Below, in pieces: positions 42,977 through 52,343 of a stretch of 64,000 bases of DNA. The DNA is from Phycisphaerae bacterium. GTDB lineage: Bacteria; Planctomycetota; Phycisphaerae; UBA1845. The stretch's first letter is position 1. Every line of letters begins with the position of its first letter. The notes below the pieces were generated by a model that was given only the letters and a program-made list of their open reading frames with translations, was not told the DNA's origin and did no database searches. The translations under genes were made by a program, and so were the position numbers. The stretch is from the NCBI GenBank assembly GCA_021604825.1, contig BQJS01000003.1, positions 1-64,000 of the forward strand, read 5' to 3'.

Positions 42977-45900
42977 TACTTCTGTCCCTCAAGCTGCGTG
43001 AACACGGCGGACCGCTTCAACTTCGGCAAGTGGCGCAATTCCTGCTGACCGAACTCAAACCGGCACACCGAACGGAAATCGCACCACTCACACGGCGATG
43101 CGTTGCCTAAGCGGTACGGCAAAACTGAAACATCGCCATCGATGATTTGATCAGAGAGTTCGCCAAGTTTGTATCGGGTGTGAGCAAGAAGACGATCGAA
43201 GGACTGTGAGTTAGCTCCGTCACCTTTATCCACATTCCCAAGTTCGCCGTCCTTCTTTCGAAAGACGCTAAACAGCCTGGAGGCACCGGTTTCGGGCCCG
43301 TCACGCTCGAGCAAATCGATTTGGTCGAAATTCAAAATGCCGCGCGGCGCGGATTCGAGTCGCTTGTCATCGTCTGACGCATCGCTCGGGTGATCGACAG
43401 CTTCGTATTTCTGCATCAGGCTGACATAGAACGCCCCGAGAGGTTTGATAGGCCGCCCCGCCAGCGTAACGCCTCGATCGGCTAACACGAGCAGGTATCC
43501 CAATAGCTGCAATGACAGACCGTGATAGGCGCTCGCCAGATCCAACCGTTTGTTGCGGGTGCGTTTGTAATCCACGACCATGCCAACGCACTCGTCAGCC
43601 AACTCCGCAAGATCGACGCGATCAATCAACCCCCGTATGCGAACCAGGCGACCCTTGGGCGTGTTCAACTCCAACGGCGGCAAGCTGTCCGGATCGTTTG
43701 AAAATCCGAACTTCTTTTCAACCGCCCGCGGCGCAAAATTTCCGGACGAGGTGACCCGTTGTTGGTGTTTGACGATGGGGGCCAAGTCGGCTGAACTTCG
43801 CGCCAATTGATAAGCATCCCTGGCAGTCGTATGCCCAGCCAACTCCGCCCAGTCATCGGTTATACCCTTAACGATGGACTCCAACCGTGGCAACACGTCG
43901 GTTTCTTCGATGTCTGCGAATGATTCCTGTCCCTTGATGCACCCTTCGATGAATTCTTCCAGAACCGCGTGTTGCACGGTGCCAAGATCTGTCACTTTCA
44001 AGCTTGCATCACGCCGTTCGTTAAGCTTCAATCCGTACTTGGCGAATCGCTGGAATGGACAGGCCGCGAACGTTTCCAATTCAGACACGCTCGCCACCCA
44101 GTTTCGACCCAATAACGCATTGACCGAAGCGTCTCCCAGCACCGCGATATTCTTGTACTCAAGCGACGACAGCGCCGAAAGAACCCGTCGATCGGTTGCA
44201 AACGACGAGCGGGCCAACATGTACAAATCGTTCCAATTGGTCCGCACGTTGGCGTCATCTCGTCCGGCATCCGGACGGTGGCGCATCTCATTGGCGAGTG
44301 CCATCGATAGGTCTTCAACATTCATCACCGACCACATCGCCCGATGACGAAACGCGTTTCCGTACGGATGCACCTGCATCGCTGGTAGCAAATCAGTGAG
44401 CGTCTCAACATAAGAAGAAGGTCGCAGCGGTTTGCCATCGGCGTTGCTGTTGGAATAGGTAATGAGGAGTTTTTGCGAAGGCCTGGTCAACGCCACGTAG
44501 ACAAGCAGCTTCTCATCGAGGATTGATTGTCTGCTCGTGACGCCCAGGGTGATTCCGCTACGATCCAATGCGTCGCGATCGTCGTCGTTGACGATGGGGT
44601 TTTCGCTGGACACGAGCGGGAACGTGCCTTCGTTGAATCCGAGTAGGATGACGGTTTTGAGTTCTGGATGGCGGCTGCGTTCGATCGAACCGACCAACAC
44701 TTGGTCGACAGTTGGCGGGACGAGGCCCAACGTCAGCTGCGCCAAACCGGCTTCGATGACTGCCCGCAATTCGCCGATGGAATGCGTTTCATCGGCTAGT
44801 ACATTTTCAAAATCGTCCAGGAAAGTCTCGATCGCAACCCAGACCTGCCGGTGTTCTGCCGCCCGGGCGACTTGGCCGTCTTGTTCCGACCGTTCTGCCC
44901 AAGCTTCAACTTGATCGGCGACGCCCATGCTGTCCAATACTTTGCGGATGGCACCGCACCATGTCGAACCATTGGCCGATCTACGCAACTTGATCAGCGA
45001 TTCCAAACCCGACACGATCGCAAGACGTGCCCTATTCAATCTCTTGAGCGCGGCTTTCGATTGCGCGGTTGCCACATGATTCGGGTCCCGCTGCGGAGCG
45101 AATTCCCAGTCGCCGTCACACCACAACTGCTGACCTGCAACACCGCACGCCAGGATGTAATTTTCAAGCTCGTCGCATTGGTCTTCATCAAGTCCAGTCA
45201 AACCAGACTTAACTAGCAACCGCGCCGACTCCACCGAAAAATCCTCTGCAACCACGCCAATAATCGCACGAAGGAACTCAACCATACCGTGGTGCGCAAT
45301 CGTTCGTCTGCGATCAATGAAGAACGGAATGCCACGATCAGCCAATGCCGACGCCAGCAGATCATGGTACGGATCGAGGTCCCGCACGATGATGGCGATG
45401 TCGCGGTATCGACAGGCACCTTCGTCGGACGCCACCAGACTGCATACCTGCGCGACTGCGAATTCCACTTCGGATCGGTGATCGTCAAGGCTGGCGATGT
45501 GGATGTCGCGAATCTTGTCTGAAGCATCACCGATCAGCTGACCGTAATGGATGGCCCGCTCGAGGTTCGCAAGATCGGGCGACTGGCTGAATCGTCGCGG
45601 CGTGTCGTCGTTCAATAGCACCGGGGCGGAAACGTTAACCCCGCTCGATTCAAGCGCACGCTTCAACCTCAAGTAAGTGCGATGCGGTTTGGCAAAAATT
45701 CCATGTTGCGTTGCGTTTCCCGATGTCTGCGCATTTTCAACGCATGTCGGGTCCATCACCATGGTGATCTCAAGGTCTGCCGCCTGCGTTGCAACCGCCG
45801 TCAGCAGTTTCACCTGAGAACCCGTGAACCCCGCGAAACCATCCACCCAAATGACAGCCCCCTCCAACCGCTGTTCCCGAACCAGCTGCTCGGACGCGAT

Positions 45901-46449
45901 CTTCAAATACTGCGTCGGATCGAAATGGTCGTCCCCGAGAAATTCGATGTAAGCCGAGTAGATCGCGCTGAGGTCGGAGAACTTCGCTTCACGCTGCGGA
46001 TCGTCTGCAAACCCGTCGGACAAATTCATCAACTCATCCGGTTCGATCGCTTCCTCGATGAACTCGCCCAGCGTCTGACCGAGTCGCTCAAAGAAACCCG
46101 TCAGCCGCTCGGTGCGTCGGTAGTAACGAAGCTTGGGCGACAAGCGCGCGACGATGCGCCGCAGAACCATGATGCGTGCGGTGGCAGAGAGTGCTTCTTT
46201 TTGTTCATGTCCGGTGTTGCTCAGCACCCGCTGGGCCAAACGCGTGAAGCTGAGGACTTGGGCGCGGGATACTGCGGTGATCGGCGGCGCAAGAATCAAC
46301 CGCTCCATCTGCATGCTGGCCTGCTCGGGAACCAGCATCACCAAAGGCGGCCCATCGACTGGCGACGCTTGAACTTGTTGGCGGATGGACGACAGACAGT
46401 GGTGCGTCTTACCAGTGCCAGCCCGCCCGATGACAAAGCGTACGGACAT
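42976..46449 (-). CDS. addB: AddB helicase-nuclease subunit
   Basis: The 1157-residue protein starts with a Walker A (GRAGTGKT, K14), has an inactive-looking helicase body with motifs such as LLGFNEGTFP and LLVYVALTRPSQKLLITY, and ends in a nuclease domain (VVDYKRT near residue 960). Iron-sulfur cluster cysteines of the AddB type are present: one in AACPFQRF near residue 797 and three in PCEWCDFRSVC near residue 1119. AddB partners AddA in break resection and Chi-like site recognition. The set CPFxRF and CxxCxxxxxC marks it as AddB rather than RecC. It leads into addA with overlapping stop and start. Confidence 0.92.
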   Translation of the reverse strand: MSVRFVIGRAGTGKTHHCLSSIRQQVQASPVDGPPLVMLVPEQASMQMERLILAPPITAVSRAQVLSFTRLAQRVLSNTGHEQKEALSATARIMVLRRIVARLSPKLRYYRRTERLTGFFERLGQTLGEFIEEAIEPDELMNLSDGFADDPQREAKFSDLSAIYSAYIEFLGDDHFDPTQYLKIASEQLVREQRLEGAVIWVDGFAGFTGSQVKLLTAVATQAADLEITMVMDPTCVENAQTSGNATQHGIFAKPHRTYLRLKRALESSGVNVSAPVLLNDDTPRRFSQSPDLANLERAIHYGQLIGDASDKIRDIHIASLDDHRSEVEFAVAQVCSLVASDEGACRYRDIAIIVRDLDPYHDLLASALADRGIPFFIDRRRTIAHHGMVEFLRAIIGVVAEDFSVESARLLVKSGLTGLDEDQCDELENYILACGVAGQQLWCDGDWEFAPQRDPNHVATAQSKAALKRLNRARLAIVSGLESLIKLRRSANGSTWCGAIRKVLDSMGVADQVEAWAERSEQDGQVARAAEHRQVWVAIETFLDDFENVLADETHSIGELRAVIEAGLAQLTLGLVPPTVDQVLVGSIERSRHPELKTVILLGFNEGTFPLVSSENPIVNDDDRDALDRSGITLGVTSRQSILDEKLLVYVALTRPSQKLLITYSNSNADGKPLRPSSYVETLTDLLPAMQVHPYGNAFRHRAMWSVMNVEDLSMALANEMRHRPDAGRDDANVRTNWNDLYMLARSSFATDRRVLSALSSLEYKNIAVLGDASVNALLGRNWVASVSELETFAACPFQRFAKYGLKLNERRDASLKVTDLGTVQHAVLEEFIEGCIKGQESFADIEETDVLPRLESIVKGITDDWAELAGHTTARDAYQLARSSADLAPIVKHQQRVTSSGNFAPRAVEKKFGFSNDPDSLPPLELNTPKGRLVRIRGLIDRVDLAELADECVGMVVDYKRTRNKRLDLASAYHGLSLQLLGYLLVLADRGVTLAGRPIKPLGAFYVSLMQKYEAVDHPSDASDDDKRLESAPRGILNFDQIDLLERDGPETGASRLFSVFRKKDGELGNVDKGDGANSQSFDRLLAHTRYKLGELSDQIIDGDVSVLPYRLGNASPCEWCDFRSVCRFEFGQQELRHLPKLKRSAVFTQLEGQK

Positions 46450-46492
46450 GACCGACTTCTATCCCGCCGACAGTCCCCGGTCAAGATGGCGA

Positions 46493-46897
46493 TCAATCGT
46501 CATCGTGTTCACGGCGCTCGGCTTCCCTTTGAAGCCAGTACATCCGCCACGATAGACGAAATTTCCGCCACGTCCCGCTAACAAAAAAGACGGTCAGAAT
46601 GAAAAAGGGAAGACCCCACAACAAGAACCGTGGCGCGGTCTCGTTGATCGTAAATCCGATCATCAGGGCGCTGATTCCTGCACTGATCAGTGTCAGGAAA
46701 ATGTCGCCGACGGGCCAATGGATCACCTGAGGCTGAACGATCCCCCGCCGGCTTCCCGAACGTGCGTCGTACTGCTGACCGCATTCGGGACACCGCCCAA
46801 TCATGGGGCGGGTCTTTAAGTTGTAGCAGCACTTGGAACAGAAGAGCGAGCGATCAATGCCCCTCGCTTGGAATATTTCCTGGCCAATTTTTGCCAT
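46493..46897 (-). CDS. Small zinc-ribbon membrane protein
   Basis: The 134-residue protein has an N-terminal zinc ribbon (FCSKCCYNLKTRP...GRCPECGQQYD, two Cys-x2-Cys knuckles) followed by two hydrophobic helices (about residues 57-75 and 80-100) and a charged C-terminus. This ribbon, recognised by CxxCxYxLxG-like sequence, is widespread in planctomycete small membrane proteins of unknown function. The ATG was chosen over the TTG three bases earlier. It lies between a secreted protein gene and addB on the same strand; spacing of 9 and 43 bases suggests one transcript, but no role in recombination is implied. Confidence 0.72.
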   Translation of the reverse strand: MAKIGQEIFQARGIDRSLFCSKCCYNLKTRPMIGRCPECGQQYDARSGSRRGIVQPQVIHWPVGDIFLTLISAGISALMIGFTINETAPRFLLWGLPFFILTVFFVSGTWRKFRLSWRMYWLQREAERREHDDD

Positions 46898-46906
46898 CAA
46901 CGTCGC

Positions 46907-48073
46907 CTAGCTGCCAGGGTTGTCTTGATGAGTGTCATCTTCTTCCGAGTCTGTGTCCTCGTTCTCCTCCGAGTATTTTGTCGACTTCTTCGGCGATTCG
47001 GGCACATCGTCTTTCTCCGGTTGCGCCGAAGGCTCACGTTTGGCTGGCTCATTCAATCTTGCGATGGCTTTGTCCAACTTCACAAAATCAGGGGCGGCAG
47101 ACTCCATCGGCAACATCTTAACCACACCGTCGCCCGGATCATGATCGACGTCGATGGTTTCGACCATCCGCGAACACCATGCAGCCCGATCCAACTCCCC
47201 CTCTTCCGTCAACTTCTTGCGCCACTCCGTGAAAAACTGCCGTCGGATGAACGCAACCGTGGCTTGTGCTTCGACGCTCTCGTCTGCATCAGAGATGCGC
47301 CGGACAACCGTTTGCTCGAGATTCAGCAGCAATGCCACGCCAGCCGTATACGCCTGATCTTTCTTCACGATCGTGCGACATTGCATCAACCGCGTGTACA
47401 AGTTCACACCATAGGGCACACTGATGGGCTCGAGCGTACGCGGCCATAGTTGCAAAGCGCCCGCCAAGTTGCCTCGAGCCGCATAAAGATACCCCTGCCA
47501 TAGCTGAGCCGCGGCAGACACTTCCTTGCGCTCGTCCTTCAAGAGAATCGAGAGCTGGTTCGCAGCTTCCCGCATTGCTTCTTTGCGGGCGTCTTCAGTG
47601 GTTTCAACCTTAGGCCACATTGACCTGAAGACATCATGCATGACGCGAAGCCCACTTAGATTCTTCGCCCGAGTTGAATCGTAGGCATCCGGCAACTCAC
47701 CGGATTTGAGGACCTTCGCCCACAGCCCCTCCGCATCATCAAGAAGAATCTGCGCGGACGACAGTGCCGCCTCAATCTGGTCCCGATCGTCCTTCTTGTC
47801 CGCCCGCAACAACACGCGCGAAACCGAACCACTGATTTGCCGACTCAAAATCCAATTCGCCGATGCCAGCTTGACGTCAAATTTTTCAAGTTCACTTTGC
47901 GCCTCTGTCTCACGCGCTGCCCATCGTTCGAGCAAACCAACGTCTGGTAGCGGCTTGCTGTCCGATGAAAGCACCCATTGGACTGAGCGCGGAGACGCCG
48001 TACCACCATCTTGATCAGGCGAGAGAAACGCAGTTGTCAGGCACAGCAAGCCTGCAATGAAAGCGTGTGACAT
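46907..48073 (-). CDS. Secreted protein of unknown function with acidic C-terminus
   Basis: The 388-residue product has a signal peptide (about residues 1-18, FIAGLLCLTTAFLS) and a mostly alpha-helical body with Ala- and Leu-rich segments, possibly a helical solenoid. From about residue 345 the sequence becomes a disordered-looking, acidic and Ser/Pro/Lys-rich tail (EENEDTDSEEDD). I recognise no family. It heads the minus-strand group that runs through addB, addA and putA, and is divergent from the VWA/ExbBD operon with 360 bases between. Confidence 0.65.
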   Translation of the reverse strand: MSHAFIAGLLCLTTAFLSPDQDGGTASPRSVQWVLSSDSKPLPDVGLLERWAARETEAQSELEKFDVKLASANWILSRQISGSVSRVLLRADKKDDRDQIEAALSSAQILLDDAEGLWAKVLKSGELPDAYDSTRAKNLSGLRVMHDVFRSMWPKVETTEDARKEAMREAANQLSILLKDERKEVSAAAQLWQGYLYAARGNLAGALQLWPRTLEPISVPYGVNLYTRLMQCRTIVKKDQAYTAGVALLLNLEQTVVRRISDADESVEAQATVAFIRRQFFTEWRKKLTEEGELDRAAWCSRMVETIDVDHDPGDGVVKMLPMESAAPDFVKLDKAIARLNEPAKREPSAQPEKDDVPESPKKSTKYSEENEDTDSEEDDTHQDNPGS

Positions 48074-48433
48074 TCAAAACCACCTTTTGATTTAAGGCCA
48101 GTAAGGGCCCGTCGTGTCGATCCAAACCGCTTTTGATATCGGCATAGTTCGGTCTTGGGTACCGCCACGGTTATCCGATTCAGCTTAAGGATGTGCCAGG
48201 TGATCGTCCATTGAAACGCGAACCTGCAACTTGAGTGTGCTATGAGCAAGTGGTAGCCCATCGAACTTCGTTGACTCACCCGAATCAAACTACTAAAATG
48301 TTTCGTTGCAAGATTTTGGCCTTTACCTCGACTTCAAATTGACCATCCTTGGCCACTCAATCTTGGCGAGTCTTTGAAACCATCCGGTCCAAGACGCCTT
48401 GAGCGGGCGAGATTTCGAGTAACCTAACGAAAC
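48074..48433. other. Divergent intergenic region upstream of the VWA/ExbBD operon
   Basis: These 360 bases hold promoters for two outgoing transcripts. The plus-strand promoter is described separately. No gene, RNA or repeat is recognised, and no clear minus-strand promoter was found by eye. Confidence 0.5.
48271..48299 (+). promoter_or_regulatory. Sigma70-like promoter of the VWA/ExbBD operon
   Basis: TTGACT and TAAAAT are separated by exactly 17 bases, with five matches of six to each consensus hexamer. Transcription would begin about 125 bases before the VWA start codon, leaving a leader that could carry regulation. Confidence 0.55.
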
Positions 48434-49408
48434 ATGACCGACACACCAGCCAACATTGAACTGCCGGAAGTGGAGGCCACGCACCCGAGGGGCAAGATCG
48501 CCAAGGACCCCATTTTGGGACGAACCGATGCTGCGCTCATTTGGGCATGGGCGGCATCATTGGGTGTTCACATGATCTTGTTCACGATCATGATCGCGCT
48601 GCCGTGGATTCAGGAGACGATCGGGGGGACGAAATCACCACGGGTGGCCACCACCGACCTGCACGACGCTCCCAAGCGCATGAAATTCGCGATGACGCCA
48701 ATGGAATCACCGTTCGCGAAGATGCAGCGCAATCAGAAAAAACCTTCGCGCATTTCACCCGATCAACAAGGCGCGCTTCGTGAATTGTCGACAAGCAATC
48801 AGTCCGATTTGTCGATCGTCGGCATCGGGACCGGCGGCGGCGAGTTTTCAAAATATGGTTTAAACATGGGCGGTGGACACGCAGGTCCACAGTTCTTCGG
48901 GTTGGGTGGCGAAGCCCGCAGCGCCCGTCGGATCATTTACGTGGTGGATCGCTCGGGTTCGATGATCGGCGTCTTTGAAGACCTGCGCAAGGAACTGAAG
49001 CGTTCGATTGACGGGTTGCGCAAGAGTCAAAAGTACCACGTCGTGTTCTACAGCACCGATCCCCCGATGGAAGCACCGCCGAGTCGCTTGGTCAACGCGA
49101 TCCGAGCCAGCAAGACCCGCACGTTTGATTTTATCGATCAAGTCAATCCCGAAGGCATGACCCAACCCATCGAAGCCATGCGTCGCGCCTTTCGACTCAA
49201 ACCGGATTTGATCTACTTTCTAAGTGACGGCGACATCCCCGAGGCTGAACTGCTCAAAGAGAATCTCGCCCAGTGGAATCGCGATGAGAGCGTTCGGATT
49301 TTCACGATTTCGTACGTCAGTGCGGCTGGTCGCCATCTGCTCGAAGAAATCGCCCGCGAGCACAACGGTCAATTCCGTTTTGTCTCCGAATATGAATTGG
49401 ACGGTTAA
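48434..49408 (+). CDS. VWA-domain protein with one N-terminal membrane helix
   Basis: The 324-residue protein has a cytoplasmic N-terminus, one membrane helix (about residues 34-59, WAASLGVHMILFTIMIALPW), a linker of about 100 residues with Ser/Gly/Pro stretches and then a von Willebrand factor A domain. The metal-site motif is complete (VVDRSGSM, D172, S174, S176), with the later LIYFLSDGDIP and FTISYV strands. The shape, one helix and a periplasmic domain on a long linker, is like that of TonB or TolA. It opens an operon with ExbB and two ExbD genes, so it may be the part moved or tensioned by that proton-driven motor; this is inference. Confidence 0.87.
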   Translation: MTDTPANIELPEVEATHPRGKIAKDPILGRTDAALIWAWAASLGVHMILFTIMIALPWIQETIGGTKSPRVATTDLHDAPKRMKFAMTPMESPFAKMQRNQKKPSRISPDQQGALRELSTSNQSDLSIVGIGTGGGEFSKYGLNMGGGHAGPQFFGLGGEARSARRIIYVVDRSGSMIGVFEDLRKELKRSIDGLRKSQKYHVVFYSTDPPMEAPPSRLVNAIRASKTRTFDFIDQVNPEGMTQPIEAMRRAFRLKPDLIYFLSDGDIPEAELLKENLAQWNRDESVRIFTISYVSAAGRHLLEEIAREHNGQFRFVSEYELDG

Positions 49409-50504
49409 GTTGCGTCGGCTCATGCCAACATCAAAGCGACAGTACATCACCAATGCGGCGTGGTTGCTCGCGATGGTGTGCGCCGTTGCGAACGCCCATG
49501 CGGATACGATGGTCGTGCGGGGCAAAACTGTGACCGACATTCAAATCGTGGGCTACTCCGAAGGCATGATCGAGTACAGCACCGCCCAGGGCGACTATGA
49601 CCACTTTTCAATTCTCGACGTTGACTCGATGGAAGTGGACAGCATCAAAAGGGTCGCAAAACTCAATGCAGCCGAGGACTACGTCAAGAGCGACGAACCG
49701 CGCAAATCGATTGATGCGTACGAGTCCGCCCTGCTGAGTGCACGTGGCTTTTGGAGTGATCTGGTCCGAGCCCGACTGGTGCAAGCCGCCGACGACGCCC
49801 GATCTTTCGAGAAAGCGACGCGAAATTGGTCAAAGATTGCCCATCGCGATGCCGTTACCGCGTCGTGGTTGCTGCCCAGAAATCTCCCGTCACAACCAAC
49901 GCATGCCACCCGTCGCATCCTTAAGCGATTGGAGCGCGCGATCGAACGGTCGGCTACCTTGACCGAGCGGACGCTATTGGAAACGCTGCGGTTTTCAACG
50001 TTGGAGTCCATGGATGATCCCGCAGCGCGGGTGCTGGCCGCACCACTGATGGGGTTGATCGTCAAGACGAAGGTATTCGCACCGCGTACAATTGATGCAT
50101 TCACCAATGCTGGCGACTTGCTCATTCGAAACGCTGATCAAGCCCATGTGCAGCAACAAGTCGAAAAGGCCATTATTGAAATGCCGCAGGCCTTGCTGCC
50201 GCAAATTCTGCTATTGAAGTCTCGCGTCCAATTGGCCAGCGCCGTCACGCCGGAGGAATATCTGGCGGCTGCTCTTCCAGCGATGCGGGTCGTGATTCAT
50301 TTTCCGAAACATCCGCTCGCGGGCGACGGACTCATCCTGGCCGCCCGTGCTCACGAAGCGTCGGGTCGGGCGTCACAGGCCAAGCGATTGCTCCAAGCGT
50401 GTATTGCCACCGATCAAGCAACCGCAAAAACCAAAGATGAAGCCGCAAACTTACTCAAACGACTGACCCTGGCGCCCGAACAATCCCTTGATGAATCGTC
50501 ATAG
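49392..50504 (+). CDS. Secreted protein of unknown function in VWA/ExbBD operon
   Basis: The product of about 370 residues has a signal peptide (hydrophobic core AAWLLAMVCAVANA before HADT) and a helix-rich body. After a small beta-like part (VVRGKTVTDIQIVGYSEG, FSILDVDSMEV) the rest looks like a helical repeat, with a stretch near the end (GLILAARAHEASGRASQAKRL) close to a TPR. I recognise no family. The start is uncertain: this ATG overlaps the VWA gene by 17 bases, and another ATG 30 bases later also precedes the signal peptide. Operon position suggests a periplasmic partner of the VWA/ExbBD complex. Confidence 0.65.
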   Translation: MNWTVKLRRLMPTSKRQYITNAAWLLAMVCAVANAHADTMVVRGKTVTDIQIVGYSEGMIEYSTAQGDYDHFSILDVDSMEVDSIKRVAKLNAAEDYVKSDEPRKSIDAYESALLSARGFWSDLVRARLVQAADDARSFEKATRNWSKIAHRDAVTASWLLPRNLPSQPTHATRRILKRLERAIERSATLTERTLLETLRFSTLESMDDPAARVLAAPLMGLIVKTKVFAPRTIDAFTNAGDLLIRNADQAHVQQQVEKAIIEMPQALLPQILLLKSRVQLASAVTPEEYLAAALPAMRVVIHFPKHPLAGDGLILAARAHEASGRASQAKRLLQACIATDQATAKTKDEAANLLKRLTLAPEQSLDESS

Positions 50505-50518
50505 AGAGTCAACAGCAC

Positions 50519-51364
50519 ATGAATTCAAACGAATCCCCTCAATTGCTATCGTATCGCTCCACACTCAAAAGCGTCGGGCTTGTCGCGGTGCTGGTCGTCG
50601 CGGTCACCCTCAGCTTTGCCACGCAGTCCTTTGCTGCGGACGGTGACACTGAATCCGTGGGAGCCGTCAGCCGCATCTTCGATCATTTCGTCAAACGCGG
50701 CGGATACATCACCTGGTTCATTTTGATCCCGATGTCCTTGGCGACCATCGCATTGATCGTCGAACACAGCATCTCGATTCGCCGGGAGCGCATTCTCCCC
50801 GCGCGCACGATCGAACGCATCCAGGACAAACTTGAATCACGCAAATTCGTCGACGGTTTGCGTTACACCGAGACCGATCCAAGCGTCATCGCCATCGCAA
50901 TCAACAGCGGGTTGCACCAAGCCGAGAACGGCTACTCCGCGATGCACGGAGCCATGCTCGATTCCGTCGAACAGCAAGCCGACCGCATGATGCGCAAAAT
51001 CGAATACCTCAACGTCATCGGAAACGTCAGCCCGATGGTCGGTTTGTTTGGAACGGTATACGGCATGATCCGGCTGTTCGCATCGATCCGCGAAGCCGGT
51101 GGCATTCCCGAACCGGCCCGCATCGCAGACGATATCTCAATCGCACTGGTCACGACATTCTGGGGATTGATGGTGGCGATTCCGGCGTTGACGTTGTTCG
51201 CGTTCTTTAGGAATCGAATCGACGAACTGACCACCGAATGCGCGAACAAAGCCGACAAACTCATCAGCATCTTCGAGCCGTCGGCCAACCCACCCATATC
51301 GCAACCCGTTGCTCAAGGACCACCGAGGGCGGCTTCTGTACCTCAGCAGACACCCACCGCATAA
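50519..51364 (+). CDS. exbB: MotA/TolQ/ExbB-type proton channel protein
   Basis: The 281-residue protein has the three membrane helices of ExbB/TolQ: one near residues 60-80 (YITWFILIPMSLATIALIVEH) and two after the cytoplasmic loop (NVIGNVSPMVGLFGTVYGMI and IALVTTFWGLMVAIPALTLFAFF). The GLFGTVYGMI and LVTTFWGL motifs are diagnostic. An additional N-terminal signal-like segment (residues 15-40, ending FAAD) is present, as often in planctomycete ExbB. The protein forms the pentameric stator of a proton-driven motor with ExbD. Two ExbD genes follow directly, so the unit is complete; no TonB gene is seen. Confidence 0.92.
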   Translation: MNSNESPQLLSYRSTLKSVGLVAVLVVAVTLSFATQSFAADGDTESVGAVSRIFDHFVKRGGYITWFILIPMSLATIALIVEHSISIRRERILPARTIERIQDKLESRKFVDGLRYTETDPSVIAIAINSGLHQAENGYSAMHGAMLDSVEQQADRMMRKIEYLNVIGNVSPMVGLFGTVYGMIRLFASIREAGGIPEPARIADDISIALVTTFWGLMVAIPALTLFAFFRNRIDELTTECANKADKLISIFEPSANPPISQPVAQGPPRAASVPQQTPTA

Positions 51365-51384
51365 TCGAAACGGGATCAAGGTAA

Positions 51385-51834
51385 ATGTTGCGTAAGCGCC
51401 AAAAATCGAGCATCACATTCAACATGGCCCCCATGATTGACGTGGTCTTCTTGTTGATCATTTTCTTCATGCTCGTCAGTACGTTCGCGTCGGCAGAAAA
51501 CATCCCGATGGAGCTGCCGAAACCGGAACGAAGCTTGGCTGAAAACGTCAAGATTGTGGACCGGGTGGTGATCAACTGCCGGAGCGTGCCATCGGCCAAA
51601 GAGGGCGAACCCGGAAGCTTCTTGTATAGCATCGGCCCCAATCGCCCGGAGTCACTGGATTCGATTTCCAACCGTTTGGCAGCCGCCCACGCAGCAAACC
51701 CGAAACTCAAAGTCATCATCCGCGCCGACAAGCGTCTGCGATACGAACATGTCCGCGCCGTTATGTCGATTGTGGCTGAGAACGAAATCGAAGACATGTC
51801 GCTCGTGGCCCACGTTGCGGGATTGGATGAGTAG
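51385..51834 (+). CDS. exbD: ExbD/TolR-type protein (first copy)
   Basis: The 149-residue protein has a short cytoplasmic N-terminus, one membrane helix with the conserved proton-carrying D19 (FNMAPMIDVVFLLIIFFMLVS) and a periplasmic domain of about 100 residues. The LPKPE segment after the helix and the C-terminal VIIRADKRLRYEHVRAVM strand-helix are typical of ExbD/TolR. With ExbB it converts proton flow to motion. The stop codon is followed at once by the ATG of a second ExbD gene, so the two are translated together and may pair as a heterodimer inside the ExbB ring. Confidence 0.93.
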   Translation: MLRKRQKSSITFNMAPMIDVVFLLIIFFMLVSTFASAENIPMELPKPERSLAENVKIVDRVVINCRSVPSAKEGEPGSFLYSIGPNRPESLDSISNRLAAAHAANPKLKVIIRADKRLRYEHVRAVMSIVAENEIEDMSLVAHVAGLDE

Positions 51835-52338
51835 ATGCGAAGTCGCGGCCCTCGAAATCGATTGCAGCAGATGATGGACGGCACACCCCGTTCGCAGCGC
51901 TATCGTCGCAAGCGTAAAGGGAATTCGCCGCTGGTCCTCAACCTCGCTCCCATGATCGACGTGACGTTTCTGCTCTTGATTTTCTTTTCGGTGACCACGA
52001 CGTTTCGCCGGGCCGAAGGGTTTTTGGCGGCCAAACTTCCTCGCGACGCAGGGCGGCCAACGGTGGCAATGCCGATCACGCCGATCATCGTTCGAATCGA
52101 ACCCGCCGACGTTGGTTTGGGCGGATACCAACTACGCGTCGATCACTTTACCAACGCTCCGGCGACGGCCGGCGAACTGGTGGGTTTCCTCAGGGAAATT
52201 CACGAGCAACCGGGCTTCAATGAAGAGACGCCCGTGGTCCTTGCCGCAACGCCCGACGTCGCCTGGGATCATGTGGTTGCGTGCTGGAATGCGGCGCTAC
52301 GTGCGAACTGCAAGAACATCTCGTTTGGACGGCAATAG
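51835..52338 (+). CDS. exbD: ExbD/TolR-type protein (second copy)
   Basis: This 167-residue ExbD has a longer, basic N-terminus than the first copy, a membrane helix with conserved D42 (LNLAPMIDVTFLLLIFFSVTT) and a periplasmic domain ending in AATPDVAWDHVVACWNAAL, the counterpart of the first copy's C-terminal helix. The two ExbD proteins differ through most of their periplasmic part, so this is not a recent duplication. Paired, unlike ExbD genes behind one ExbB are frequent in planctomycetes. The start codon directly follows the stop of the first copy (TAGATG). Confidence 0.92.
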   Translation: MRSRGPRNRLQQMMDGTPRSQRYRRKRKGNSPLVLNLAPMIDVTFLLLIFFSVTTTFRRAEGFLAAKLPRDAGRPTVAMPITPIIVRIEPADVGLGGYQLRVDHFTNAPATAGELVGFLREIHEQPGFNEETPVVLAATPDVAWDHVVACWNAALRANCKNISFGRQ

Positions 52339-52343
52339 CAAAC

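Noticed and set aside
45682..46581. Open frame opposite the addB N-terminus
   Set aside because: Antisense to conserved addB; composition is typical of a shadow frame.
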